A stretch of 51,464 nt of DNA from Pseudomonadota bacterium. GTDB taxonomy: Bacteria; Pseudomonadota; Alphaproteobacteria; Acetobacterales; Acetobacteraceae. Each line of letters begins with the position of its first letter. The stretch's first letter is position 1. The position numbers and the translations under genes were made by a program. Below the pieces are notes generated by a model. The model did not search any database and had not been told where the DNA came from. It saw only the letters and a list, made by a program, of their open reading frames with translations. Where the stretch lies: the NCBI GenBank assembly GCA_021805545.1, contig JAJZFB010000041.1, positions 1 through 51,464 on the forward strand, in the 5' to 3' direction. Shown piece by piece: positions 13,196 to 21,198 of this stretch.

Positions 13196-14074
13196 CTAGA
13201 ATGGCCAGTACCAATGGTGTTCCTTGGGGGCTACCAGCGGCGTAGCCTGCGAGCCATTGGCCGCCTGCGCTTCCTCCGAGGTATTCACCAGCCCATGGTC
13301 TTTCAATTTGCTATAGGCCACCGCGTACCAGCCGCTGCCCGGGTAATTATACCCCAGCACCGAGGCCGTGCGCACCGCCTCATCCGCCAGGCCAAGGTTT
13401 AGATACACTTCCACCAGCCGCTCCAGCGCCTCGGGCACGTAAGTCGTCTGCTGGTAATTCGTCACCACATACTGGTAGCGCCCCACGGCGGCGGCATATA
13501 GGTGCTGCTTCTCATAATAACGCCCGATCACCATGTTGTGCCCGGCCAGGCGGTTATAGGCCAGGCGCAGCTTTATGCGCGCATCGCGGGCATAGGCGGT
13601 GTCGGGGTAGCGCGTAATCACGTCATTCAGCGCCGAGATGCTTTCATACGTCGCCGTCTGGTCGCGGTTCACGTCGCCAATCTGCTCGTAATAGCAAAGC
13701 GCCTTCAGGTAATAGGCGTAGGCTGTTTCCTGGTCTTCCGGGTAAAGCTGGATGAAATGGTTGAGCGAGCTTACCGCATCCTCATAATCCATGTTCTTGT
13801 ATTGCGCGTAGCCCACCAGCAATGCGGCATGAATGGACCAGGTGGAGTAGGGGTAGTTTTCCTCCACCACTTCAAAATCCTTGGCCGCGCGGTCATAATC
13901 CCCCTTATCCAGGTAATGCATGGCCATGGCGTAGGCCTTATCCGGAGGTGGGATGACACCCTGGGGAAAATCTCCATTCTTGGTGGCGCTGTTAAGGAAG
14001 GCAGAACACCCGCTTAGGCCAAAGGCCAGAGAGAGCAGGGCGGCGCGGGTCAGGCCAGAGGAAAATTTTATCAT
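13196..14074 (-). CDS. bamD: Outer-membrane assembly lipoprotein BamD
   Basis: BamD is the essential lipoprotein of the BAM complex, which inserts beta-barrel proteins into the outer membrane. Starting at the ATG at 14074 gives 292 residues with a lipoprotein signal peptide ending in the lipobox LSGC (lipidated C23). The following TPR repeats hold the usual landmarks: YDRAAKDFEVVEENYPYS, EDAVSSLNHFIQLYPED and SALNDVITRYPDTAYARDA. The C-terminus carries an extra tail ending EHHWYWPF. An upstream in-frame extension to 14188 lacks a signal peptide and is not believed. It heads the bamD-recN-ligA group. Confidence 0.93.
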   Translation of the reverse strand: MIKFSSGLTRAALLSLAFGLSGCSAFLNSATKNGDFPQGVIPPPDKAYAMAMHYLDKGDYDRAAKDFEVVEENYPYSTWSIHAALLVGYAQYKNMDYEDAVSSLNHFIQLYPEDQETAYAYYLKALCYYEQIGDVNRDQTATYESISALNDVITRYPDTAYARDARIKLRLAYNRLAGHNMVIGRYYEKQHLYAAAVGRYQYVVTNYQQTTYVPEALERLVEVYLNLGLADEAVRTASVLGYNYPGSGWYAVAYSKLKDHGLVNTSEEAQAANGSQATPLVAPKEHHWYWPF

Positions 14075-14132
14075 CGCGTGCGGCTTATAGCAGTTAATCC
14101 AGGAACATGAAGCCATAGGGCGCGCCGCATGG

Positions 14133-15575
14133 CTATGGCCCGGGCATCTGAAAGAGATGATGAATGTATAACGGCAATGCAATGGCATTCACCAAAGCCA
14201 TGGCGCAGGCGGGCAGCGTAAACCAGCCTGGAATAGGGTGGGGCAAGGCGCCGAGACGCAAAAAACGTCCCGCCCAGGGGAGCAGAAACACTAGAAACGG
14301 CAAAAGTGGCAGATAATAGCGCGGCTGTACCCCCTCGATCCAGCCGAGTCCCACCCTGGTGAAGGTAAGATACATGGAGAGTTCCATACCGGTGAACGCG
14401 CCGAACAGCGCCAGCGCCGCAAACCCCGCATCGCCCGCCCGCCACCCCGCCACCGGGCGCGAAACCAGGCTGCCGCAGAGCGCCGCCAGGAACGAGGCCG
14501 CCAGGAGCGGATATTCCCACGGCCAGATCAGCACCGTATCGCAAGAAACCATGCCGAGAAGCCGAGTCCAGCTTATGTGCCAGTTCAGGAGCAGCGTATG
14601 GAGTGGCAGCCAGGGCATTTGCCAGGGGTGCGCCAGCAGCACGCGCAGATTCGCATACGGGTCCACATGGGTGAGCATTGTTCCCGCGGGCCCGTGCCAG
14701 AGCGGCCCAGGCGCGTAAGGCGGGCGCTGATACGGGATGAACCCGGTATGGATACAATGCAGCAGCCACAGGGCCACTGCCACGCAGGCCAGCAGAACCA
14801 TGACCAGCCTGCGTGGCAAGCCGGTGGCAGCCAGTGGCGGCAAGCAGAAGCCCAGCAGCGCCACGTAAGGGGTTTTCGCGCATATCCCGGCCAGCATCAG
14901 CGCCAGCGCCACGCCCCAGCTTTTATCCCGCCGCGTCAACAAAGCAGCGGCCAGGGCGAACGACGCGATCAGCAGGCCGTCCTGATTATAGGAGCTGGCG
15001 AGATTCACCGTGGTCGGCAGCGTCAGCACGGCAAAAATCAGCCCATTCCCGGTCCGCGCCAGCCCGATGGCGGCAGCACCCGCCGCCAGAAACGCCAACA
15101 GCATGCCCACCCGCCCGGCATAATAGGCGTAAACCGGCATTACCCCCACAGCCTGCGCGCCTAGTATCGCCAGCGCGGCGGGGCTGTAGAGGAGCGGAAA
15201 ATACTCCACCATCTGGGTTGGAAAATATTGCAAGCCTGGAAACCACGGGATCTGCCGCAGGAGCAGCCTGTCTTCTTGCCGCACGGGCTTGTCCGGGAAG
15301 GCATGGATGAATTCCTTGCTAAACATCACCCCAAAAATCCCGCCATCAATCATCACCCCTTGGTCGATCATGAAATGCGGAAAGCTGGGCGGCGGTTTCA
15401 CGCCGAAGATCTCCCCATGGCGTAGCGCATCGGCCCGCGCCGCATGGGCGAACTCATCGGGAAACATGCCGACAGGCGCCAGCAGCGCGCAGCCCAGCCC
15501 GGTTGGCAGGGCACAGAGCAGGAAGAGCATGGCCAGCCTGCGCGGAGATGAGAGGAGTGTTTGCAGCCAAAGCAT
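14133..15575 (-). CDS. DUF2142-family polytopic membrane protein (second copy)
   Basis: This 480-residue membrane protein has about ten to twelve hydrophobic segments and the DUF2142 hallmark near the N-terminus: ALLAPVGMFPDEFAHAARAD, an acidic PDE..H motif on the first outer loop. DUF2142 proteins resemble GT-C glycosyltransferases, so a role in moving sugars onto a lipid-linked or envelope acceptor is plausible but unproven. The ATG at 15575 overlaps the stop of the upstream paralogue by one base (TGATG), so the pair is translationally coupled. The two share the same architecture, including PTQMVEY, GMELSMYLTFT and a central NQD motif, and look like an old tandem duplication. Confidence 0.8.
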   Translation of the reverse strand: MLWLQTLLSSPRRLAMLFLLCALPTGLGCALLAPVGMFPDEFAHAARADALRHGEIFGVKPPPSFPHFMIDQGVMIDGGIFGVMFSKEFIHAFPDKPVRQEDRLLLRQIPWFPGLQYFPTQMVEYFPLLYSPAALAILGAQAVGVMPVYAYYAGRVGMLLAFLAAGAAAIGLARTGNGLIFAVLTLPTTVNLASSYNQDGLLIASFALAAALLTRRDKSWGVALALMLAGICAKTPYVALLGFCLPPLAATGLPRRLVMVLLACVAVALWLLHCIHTGFIPYQRPPYAPGPLWHGPAGTMLTHVDPYANLRVLLAHPWQMPWLPLHTLLLNWHISWTRLLGMVSCDTVLIWPWEYPLLAASFLAALCGSLVSRPVAGWRAGDAGFAALALFGAFTGMELSMYLTFTRVGLGWIEGVQPRYYLPLLPFLVFLLPWAGRFLRLGALPHPIPGWFTLPACAMALVNAIALPLYIHHLFQMPGP

Positions 15576-17026
15576 CAAGGTCCCGCTCCATGATAAAGCC
15601 GCCAAACAAGCCACGGCAGCGCTACGAGGTTAATTCCCGCTAACGCCATGGCGGGGCCGCAGAATAGCCCCTCCGGCAGCCGTACCCGTGCCAAACCGCT
15701 CCCCAGCCCGGCCAGGACGAAAATGAAAAAAGGCAGAAACGGCAGGAAATAACGCCCTTGCACACCCATCGCCACCAAATACCCTGCCGGGGTGAAGGTG
15801 AGGTACATGGACAGCTCCATGCCCAGAAACGCGGCGAATACGGCCAAACAGGCCAGCATGCCGTCGCGCATCCTCCAGCCGCGCGCCCGGCCCGCGAGCG
15901 CCCCGAGCATCGCCATGCCAAGCGCCGCCACCAAGGCCGGATATTCCCACGCCCAGATCAGCCCATGGTCGCACCCCACCATGCCCAAAATCAGCCGCCA
16001 GGTTTGCGGCCAGAAAAAAATGAGGGTGATAACCGGCAGCCGCACAATTTCCCACGGATGGGCCAGCAGAACCTGGATGTTGTCACTGGGCTGGGCGCTG
16101 TGCAGCCACACGCTTCTATTGCCCGGCCAGAGCGGGGCGGGGTGGTAGGGCGTAACCGGCGCGGGGATGAAGCCGCCATGCAGCACATGCAGCAGCCATA
16201 AGCCCGGCAGCAGCGCGGCCAAAGCCACGCCCAGCAGCCGCTTATGCAGCCCCGGCGCCAGCAAGGGCGTCAGGCCGAGAAGCAGGAGTGGCGCATAGGC
16301 CAGCTTGGCGCTCACCGTCAGGCTCAGCACGGCAAGCCCCGCCGCCCAGGCGCGTATCTCTGTCCTGGTCAGCAGCGCGGCCGCCAGCGTGAACCCGGCC
16401 ACCATTGGCGCATCCTGGTTGAAGGAGCCGGCGAGGTTGAGCAGGGTAGGCAGGGTGAGCACGGCAAAGAGCAGCGTCCCGCCAAAACGTGCCAGCGCCA
16501 GCGCCGCCGCACCCAGCGCAACATAGCAAAGCAGCATCGCCACCCGCCCCAGCAGCAGCGCATGCAGCGGCGAAAACCCAACCACCTGGCCCGCCAGCAG
16601 CCCCAGCGCGGCGGGAATGTAGAAAACCGGCAGATACTCCACCATCTGCGTCGGCCAGTATGAGGCCTTGCCCCACTTCACCTCCTCCGCCTGGTGTTGC
16701 ACCCGCGCGGGCGTGCCGCGCCCGGCGGTCAGCCCCACCCATTGCGGAATCACCAGCACATCGAACAGTCCCTTGTTCAACGGCACCCCTGCCGTGGGCG
16801 TCATGGGCGGAAACCCCGGCGGCGGTCTCATGCCAAACACATGGCCGTAGCGCAGCCCGTCGGCGCGGATGATATGCGCCATTTCATCAGGAAACTGCCC
16901 GATGGGCGTGAGCAGCGCGCTGGCCAGCCCCGTGGGCAGGGCGCAACACATAAACCACCAGGCCAGCACGCGCGGGCGCGCCAAGGCGTTGAGCCATTTG
17001 TCAAAAAGATGGAGAGACAGGGCCAT
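15575..17026 (-). CDS. DUF2142-family polytopic membrane protein (first copy)
   Basis: This 483-residue paralogue of the next gene downstream has ALLTPIGQFPDEMAHIIRAD near the N-terminus, NLAGSFNQDAPMVAGF in the middle and GMELSMYLTFTPAGYLVAMG near the C-terminus. Multiple membrane helices are evident. The conserved acidic loop (PDE..H) is the expected active-site region if this is a GT-C-like enzyme. It starts about 80 bp from the divergent rpsA promoter. The function and sugar donor are unknown. Confidence 0.8.
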   Translation of the reverse strand: MALSLHLFDKWLNALARPRVLAWWFMCCALPTGLASALLTPIGQFPDEMAHIIRADGLRYGHVFGMRPPPGFPPMTPTAGVPLNKGLFDVLVIPQWVGLTAGRGTPARVQHQAEEVKWGKASYWPTQMVEYLPVFYIPAALGLLAGQVVGFSPLHALLLGRVAMLLCYVALGAAALALARFGGTLLFAVLTLPTLLNLAGSFNQDAPMVAGFTLAAALLTRTEIRAWAAGLAVLSLTVSAKLAYAPLLLLGLTPLLAPGLHKRLLGVALAALLPGLWLLHVLHGGFIPAPVTPYHPAPLWPGNRSVWLHSAQPSDNIQVLLAHPWEIVRLPVITLIFFWPQTWRLILGMVGCDHGLIWAWEYPALVAALGMAMLGALAGRARGWRMRDGMLACLAVFAAFLGMELSMYLTFTPAGYLVAMGVQGRYFLPFLPFFIFVLAGLGSGLARVRLPEGLFCGPAMALAGINLVALPWLVWRLYHGAGP

Positions 17027-17105
17027 GACGATCAGCCAGGGACACGGAATTTAGAGAAAAATCAATAGACTTCCCCATCTCTCCGGGGCGCAAAACGATA
17101 TTGGC

Positions 17106-17133
17106 TTGACATCGCCCCGCGTGGGACTAAACC
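17106..17133 (+). promoter_or_regulatory. Candidate sigma-70 promoter of rpsA
   Basis: A perfect -35 hexamer TTGACA (17106-17111) is followed after 16 bp by TAAACC (17128-17133), a weak -10. It would give a leader of about 125 nt before the rpsA ATG. It also argues against rpsA starting at an in-frame codon near 17106. Confidence 0.5.
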
Positions 17134-17153
17134 ACGCCGCATCTCCAACCAGA

Positions 17154-17239
17154 CATCCCTGGCCAGAAGCCTGGGATGCTCAAGCCGTTTCCTGCCCCAG
17201 TAAAGGGCGGATGCGCATACCCACCGGGCCAACGGCCCG
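17154..17239 (+). promoter_or_regulatory. Structured rpsA 5' leader with two hairpins
   Basis: Two inverted repeats lie in the leader: 17154-17178 (CATCCC.GGC, 5-nt loop, GCC.GGGATG, one mismatch) and 17225-17239 (CGGGCC AAC GGCCCG), the second ending 7 nt before the AAGGA ribosome site. S1 is autoregulated through its own leader in E. coli, so a similar role is possible here; this is inference. Confidence 0.4.
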
Positions 17240-17264
17240 TATATTTAAGGACAACCCCAGCCAC

Positions 17265-18995
17265 ATGGCTTCTTCCCACGCAATGCGTCATTCCGGCGCT
17301 CCCGCCTATTCTGGCCCCGATGATTTCGCGGCCCTTCTGGATTCCTCCCTTGGCGCCGGCGGCGGCTTCGAGGGTTCTGTCGTCTCCGGCACAGTGCTGC
17401 GGATTGACGACGATTACGTCATTGTCGATGTCGGCCTGAAATCCGAAGGCCGCGTGCCGCTGCGGGAATTCGCAGCCGTCGGCGCCAAGCCGGAAGTGAA
17501 CACCGGCGATGTGTACGATCTTTACATCGAGCGTTACGAGGACAAGGACGGCGCCATGGTGCTGTCGCGCGAGAAGGCGCGCCGCGAGGAGTCCTGGACC
17601 CAGCTCGAGAAGGCCTTCGAGGCCCAGACCCGTGTGAACGGCGTTATCCATGGCCGCGTGAAAGGCGGCTTCACCGTCGATCTCGGCGGCGCCACGGCGT
17701 TCCTGCCCGGCTCACAGGTCGATATTCGCCCGGTGCGCGATGTTGGCCCGCTCATGGGCGTGGCCCAGCCCTTCCAGATTTTGAAGATGGACCGCCAGCG
17801 CGGCAACATTGTTGTCTCTCGCCGCGCGGTGCTGGAAGAAACCCGCGCCGAGCAGCGCTCCGAGCTGATCCATGGCCTGAAGGAAGGCCAGATCCTGGAC
17901 GGCGTGGTGAAGAACATCACCGATTACGGCGCGTTCGTGGATTTGGGCGGCGTGGACGGGCTGCTGCACGTTACCGACATCGCCTGGAAGCGTATCAACC
18001 ACCCGGCCGAGGCCCTGGTTATCGGCCAGCCGGTCAAGGTGCAGGTCATCCGCTTCAATGCCGACACGCAGCGTATCTCGCTGGGCATGAAGCAGCTTGA
18101 GGCCGATCCGTGGGAAGGTGTGGACGCCAAGTATCCGCCCGGCATCAAGGTCTCGGGCCGCGTCACCAACATTACCGATTACGGCGCCTTCGTGGAGCTG
18201 GAAGCCGGCGTCGAAGGCCTGGTGCACGTGTCCGAGATGTCTTGGACCAAGAAGAACGCGCACCCTGGTAAAATTGTTTCCACCAGCCAGGAAGTGGACG
18301 TGGTGGTGCTGGATGTGGACGCCTCCAAGCGCCGCATCAGCCTGGGCCTGAAGCAGGTTGCCCGCAACCCGTGGGAAGAGTTCCAGGACGAGCACCCGAT
18401 TGGCTCCGAAGTCGAGGGCGAAATCCGCAACATCACCGAATTCGGCCTGTTCATCGCGGCTGGCCCGGAAATCGACGGCATGGTCCACATGTCGGATATT
18501 TCCTGGGAAGAGTCCGGCGAGGCCGCCATCGCCAAGTACAACAAGGGCGATACGGTCAAGGCCAAGGTGCTGGATGTGGATGTCGAAAAGGAGCGCATCT
18601 CGCTCGGCATCAAGCAGCTCGAGGTTGATCCCGCCGCCGGCGTGCTCGACCGTATCCACAAGAACCAGGTCGTTACCTGCATTGTTACAGCGGTGCAGAG
18701 CAACGGCATCGAGGTGAAGGTGGACGACGTGCTGACCGGCTTCATCCGCCGCGCCGAACTGGCCCGCGACAAGGCCGAGCAGCGCCCCGAGCGCTTCGCG
18801 GTGGGCGACAAGATCGATGCCAAGATTACCGCGGTGGACCGTGCTGCCCGTAAGCTGCAGCTCACCATCAAGGGCAAGGAAATCGACGAGGACAAGCAGG
18901 CCATCACCGATTACGGCTCGTCCGACTCGGGCGCCTCGCTCGGCGATATTCTGGGGGCTGCCATCCGCCGTCGCAACCAGCAGACCGAAGATTAA
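17265..18995 (+). CDS. rpsA: 30S ribosomal protein S1
   Basis: S1 binds mRNA on the small ribosomal subunit and helps start translation. From the ATG at 17265 (AAGGA about 13 nt upstream) it has 576 residues. Six S1/OB-fold repeats can be followed, with the best-conserved ones reading NITDYGAFVDLGGVDGLLHV, NITDYGAFVELEAGVEGLVH and NITEFGLFIAAGPEIDGMVH, each ending in a RISLG-type strand. A further possible start lies at 17283. The gene has its own promoter and terminators. The usual upstream neighbour cmk is absent here; a DUF2142 pair on the other strand takes its place. Codon use is strongly C-ending, as expected for high expression. Confidence 0.97.
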   Translation: MASSHAMRHSGAPAYSGPDDFAALLDSSLGAGGGFEGSVVSGTVLRIDDDYVIVDVGLKSEGRVPLREFAAVGAKPEVNTGDVYDLYIERYEDKDGAMVLSREKARREESWTQLEKAFEAQTRVNGVIHGRVKGGFTVDLGGATAFLPGSQVDIRPVRDVGPLMGVAQPFQILKMDRQRGNIVVSRRAVLEETRAEQRSELIHGLKEGQILDGVVKNITDYGAFVDLGGVDGLLHVTDIAWKRINHPAEALVIGQPVKVQVIRFNADTQRISLGMKQLEADPWEGVDAKYPPGIKVSGRVTNITDYGAFVELEAGVEGLVHVSEMSWTKKNAHPGKIVSTSQEVDVVVLDVDASKRRISLGLKQVARNPWEEFQDEHPIGSEVEGEIRNITEFGLFIAAGPEIDGMVHMSDISWEESGEAAIAKYNKGDTVKAKVLDVDVEKERISLGIKQLEVDPAAGVLDRIHKNQVVTCIVTAVQSNGIEVKVDDVLTGFIRRAELARDKAEQRPERFAVGDKIDAKITAVDRAARKLQLTIKGKEIDEDKQAITDYGSSDSGASLGDILGAAIRRRNQQTED

Positions 18996-19024
18996 CAATC
19001 CGGGGGGCTTGGCCCCTTCGCCCG

Positions 19025-19054
19025 AAACCCAAGGGCTCCGGCCCTTGGGTTTTT
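19025..19054 (+). terminator. Rho-independent terminator of rpsA
   Basis: A perfect 12-bp stem (AAACCCAAGGGC / GCCCTTGGGTTT) closed by a TCCG tetraloop of the stable UNCG type, followed by TTTTT, 30 bp after the rpsA stop. Confidence 0.93.
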
Positions 19055-19079
19055 GCGCCTCAAAAAATGGGCGCCAAAT

Positions 19080-19125
19080 AAAAAGGCCTGCCTCAGCCGT
19101 ATTATGGCTGGGGCAGGCCTTTTTT
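19080..19125. terminator. Second, bidirectional terminator
   Basis: An 18-bp stem (AAAAGGCCTGCCTCAGCC with one U-G pair) and a short loop, with a T-run to the right and an A-run to the left. It can end rpsA read-through and also transcription of the convergent lipoprotein gene. Confidence 0.85.
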
Positions 19126-19142
19126 ATTCAAACTTGCTTTAT

Positions 19143-19196
19143 AGCAATATCCGATCAGCTTGAATCGAAGATTTAAGCTGATCGAATGAAATTGCT
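19143..19196. repeat. Long imperfect inverted repeat
   Basis: Outer arms AGCAAT/ATTGCT enclose CGATCAGCTT (19152-19161) and its exact complement AAGCTGATCG (19175-19184). A related string, TTTCCGATTGATCGGATA, follows at 19216-19233. This could be a fragment of a repeat family or a structured 3' region; its role is unknown. Confidence 0.5.
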
Positions 19197-19237
19197 CGCC
19201 CAAGAAAATTTATAGCGTTTCCGATTGATCGGATACT

Positions 19238-19675
19238 CTAGGTGCCGGGAACCGCGTTACCCTTGGTCTTCATGCATTGCGCATAGGCAATGTTGTAGGA
19301 TTGCTGCATGTTCCCGCTCTGCTGGTTGGATTTGTGGGCGCCGTAGACCATGCCGCCGAGCAACCCTGCGCCGGCGCCAATGGCGGCACCCATGCCCGCA
19401 TTGCCCGCTGCCGCCCCCAGCAGCGCACCCGCCGCTGTGCCGCCCACCGTGGTGGCCGCCGCCGTGCCGGTGGGGCTGCTCAACCCGCTTGATTGCGGCT
19501 GGTAGCTCTGGCTCTGCGCGAAGGAGCGGCACACCGCGTCGTCATTCTGGAACTGTGCCAGTGATTTATGCGGCCCGGGCATGACCGCGATTGTCGGCCC
19601 CGTGGGCATGGTTGGCTGGCAGCCGCTTAGGGCAAGCAGCCCCGCCAGGGGTAGGGTTAACCATTTAGAGTGCAT
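19238..19675 (-). CDS. Small glycine-zipper lipoprotein
   Basis: This 145-residue protein begins with a lipoprotein signal peptide (PLAGLLALSGC; lipobox LSGC, lipidated Cys at 19). After a Gln/Ser-rich stretch comes a glycine-zipper region at about 75-115 (GGTAAGALLGAAAGNAGMGA and onward), typical of outer-membrane lipoproteins that insert a helical hairpin. Two further cysteines (C49 and one near the end, YAQCMK) could form a disulfide. The start is supported by a GGAGGT ribosome site. No specific function can be given; it converges on the rpsA terminators. Confidence 0.8.
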   Translation of the reverse strand: MHSKWLTLPLAGLLALSGCQPTMPTGPTIAVMPGPHKSLAQFQNDDAVCRSFAQSQSYQPQSSGLSSPTGTAAATTVGGTAAGALLGAAAGNAGMGAAIGAGAGLLGGMVYGAHKSNQQSGNMQQSYNIAYAQCMKTKGNAVPGT

Positions 19676-19833
19676 GAATTACCTCCGTTCGAATTCGTAT
19701 CAACCAGATGACGGCCGCTCCACAAATGGTCAGGTTGCAGCGCCGGATCAACGGGAGGCATTAAAAAATGCCAAGGCTGGTTGCGGTGTTGCCACACCTG
19801 GGCGGGATGGGGCTTTAGCCGTCCGCCAGATGC

Positions 19834-20106
19834 TTATAGCGCCTCGGAGCCTGGCACCACCGGACGGCTTTCGCGCGAGCCGCGCATGCGCTTATCCGGC
19901 TCCTTGGGGTCATTGGGCGAGATCTCGATATAATCGCCGTAAACAGCGAGAATAGTGCCGACGAAGGGAAAATCTCCCAGCTCTGGCACACGGTAGCTCA
20001 CCGTATCACCCGGCTTGAACGTCTCCGGGTTGAAGTTGAATTCGAACGGGCAGGACTCCCCGCTTTGTCCCATGTTTTCCATCATATCCTCCATATCAGC
20101 CGGCAT
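19834..20106 (-). CDS. Hypothetical small protein
   Basis: This 90-residue protein is not recognised. The N-terminus is Met/Glu/Asp-rich (MEDMMENM); the middle is predicted beta-strand (FKPGDTVSYRVPELGDFPFV, TILAVYGDYIEISP), like a small SH3-type or PRC-type barrel, and the C-terminus is basic. The start is uncertain: no clear ribosome site precedes either the first or the fifth codon. It lies 36 bp downstream of the YceI gene on the same strand and may be cotranscribed with it. Confidence 0.55.
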   Translation of the reverse strand: MPADMEDMMENMGQSGESCPFEFNFNPETFKPGDTVSYRVPELGDFPFVGTILAVYGDYIEISPNDPKEPDKRMRGSRESRPVVPGSEAL

Positions 20107-20142
20107 GCCGGTTCGTGAGGGGAGTTTACAATATATAATGGC

Positions 20143-20757
20143 TCATTGCCCATGGGGTGGCACGCCGCCGGGGCGATTCTGCCGGGCGAGCATAACGCGG
20201 GCATGAATCCGCAGCCTGACGATATTTCCCACCGCCCCCTGGTCTGCCACCATGCCGAATGCCGAGCGTTTCAGTTTGCCGGTGACATAGAAATCCGCCG
20301 TGCCGGCTTCGTCCGAGCTGGCCGGCGCGCGCAGCAAGGTGGCATCCATAAGCTGGGGGCGGGTTATGCCGCGTATGGTGAGCGCGCCCATAATAATATA
20401 ATGCCCCGGCTTGCCTGGTGTAATGGACAGGCTGCGGAACCGTATATGCGGATGGGCGCTGGCATCGAAATAGGCGGGTGATTCCAGCATTTGCACGCCC
20501 GGCGGCCATGACAGGGTGATGGCGGTGTCATCCAGCGTTACATCCACCGAGCTGTTTTGCGGATGCTGGAAATCCAGCGCCAGATGGCCGGTGAATTCGC
20601 GGAAATAGCCCTGTGTGGCGATTAGCCCGGTGGTTGAGAACGCGATGGTGGCATAGCGCTGGTCGAGCTTGTAGGGCACAGGCTTGGCCGCCACCGGCAG
20701 GCTTGCCGCCAGGAGCAGGCAAAATGCTCCGCACCGCCAGACTGCCTGCATCGTCAT
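20143..20757 (-). CDS. YceI-family periplasmic lipid-binding protein
   Basis: YceI proteins are lipocalin-like beta-barrels that bind isoprenoid or similar lipids in the periplasm. The 204 residues start with a signal peptide (FCLLLAASLPVAAKP) and continue with the family start YKLDQRYATIAFSTTGLIA; the usual D.....F...H is recognisable but diverged. MGALTIRGITRPQLMDATLL and FYVTGKLKRSAFGM are family landmarks. GGAGGG precedes the start. No cytochrome b561 partner gene is adjacent, unlike in many genomes. Confidence 0.88.
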   Translation of the reverse strand: MTMQAVWRCGAFCLLLAASLPVAAKPVPYKLDQRYATIAFSTTGLIATQGYFREFTGHLALDFQHPQNSSVDVTLDDTAITLSWPPGVQMLESPAYFDASAHPHIRFRSLSITPGKPGHYIIMGALTIRGITRPQLMDATLLRAPASSDEAGTADFYVTGKLKRSAFGMVADQGAVGNIVRLRIHARVMLARQNRPGGVPPHGQ

Positions 20758-20880
20758 GTCTTGTCCCTCCAGGGCCGCCGCACGCGGGCCGGATGCGAGC
20801 GAGCCATGGGCAGCGTAAGCGGCGCAATAGAATTCACGCGGCGTGACGAGGATTTAATCATTCCCCGCCGCCATGCGTTT

Positions 20881-21144
20881 CTATTTGTAGATACGGCTCA
20901 GCCGCTCATCCTTGGTCTGCTCCCATTCCTGGTAATCCGCATTGTTCGGCAGAGGGTAGCGCGCATACTGAACATCACGCGCGACATTGAGCAACTCGGC
21001 AAGCGATAAAGATTTGCGTCGCGTTCCCACCAGCGCGTTGACCAGGGTTGCGATCTCAGTGCGCCGCTCCTGGTTCACCAGCAAATCGAGCCGCAACCGG
21101 ATCTGCTTCAGTTCTTCGAGCATGGCGGCCGAATCTTCATTCAT
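20881..21144 (-). CDS. Hypothetical small helical protein
   Basis: This 87-residue protein is not recognised. The first 35 residues form a likely coiled coil (MLEELKQIRLRLDLLVNQE); the C-terminal half is polar, with YARYPLPNNADYQEWEQTKD. A good AAGGAG ribosome site precedes the ATG, which supports it as a real gene. It lies between mtnP and the YceI gene, read the same way, with no signal peptide and so probably cytoplasmic. Confidence 0.65.
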   Translation of the reverse strand: MNEDSAAMLEELKQIRLRLDLLVNQERRTEIATLVNALVGTRRKSLSLAELLNVARDVQYARYPLPNNADYQEWEQTKDERLSRIYK

Positions 21145-21198
21145 GTTGTCTGCTCCTTAGGTTTGCGGCGTAGAAAAATTTCTGCCCCGGAGTCCAGT

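Noticed and set aside
17712-18998. 428-codon minus-strand open frame across rpsA
   Set aside because: It mirrors the S1 repeats on the other strand, has no family resemblance and no ribosome site; it arises from the strong codon bias of rpsA.
19780-19833. 16-codon plus-strand frame (MPRLVAVLPHLGGMGL) behind a GGGAGG site
   Set aside because: It is too short, lies in the leader side of the minus-strand lipoprotein gene, and has no other support.
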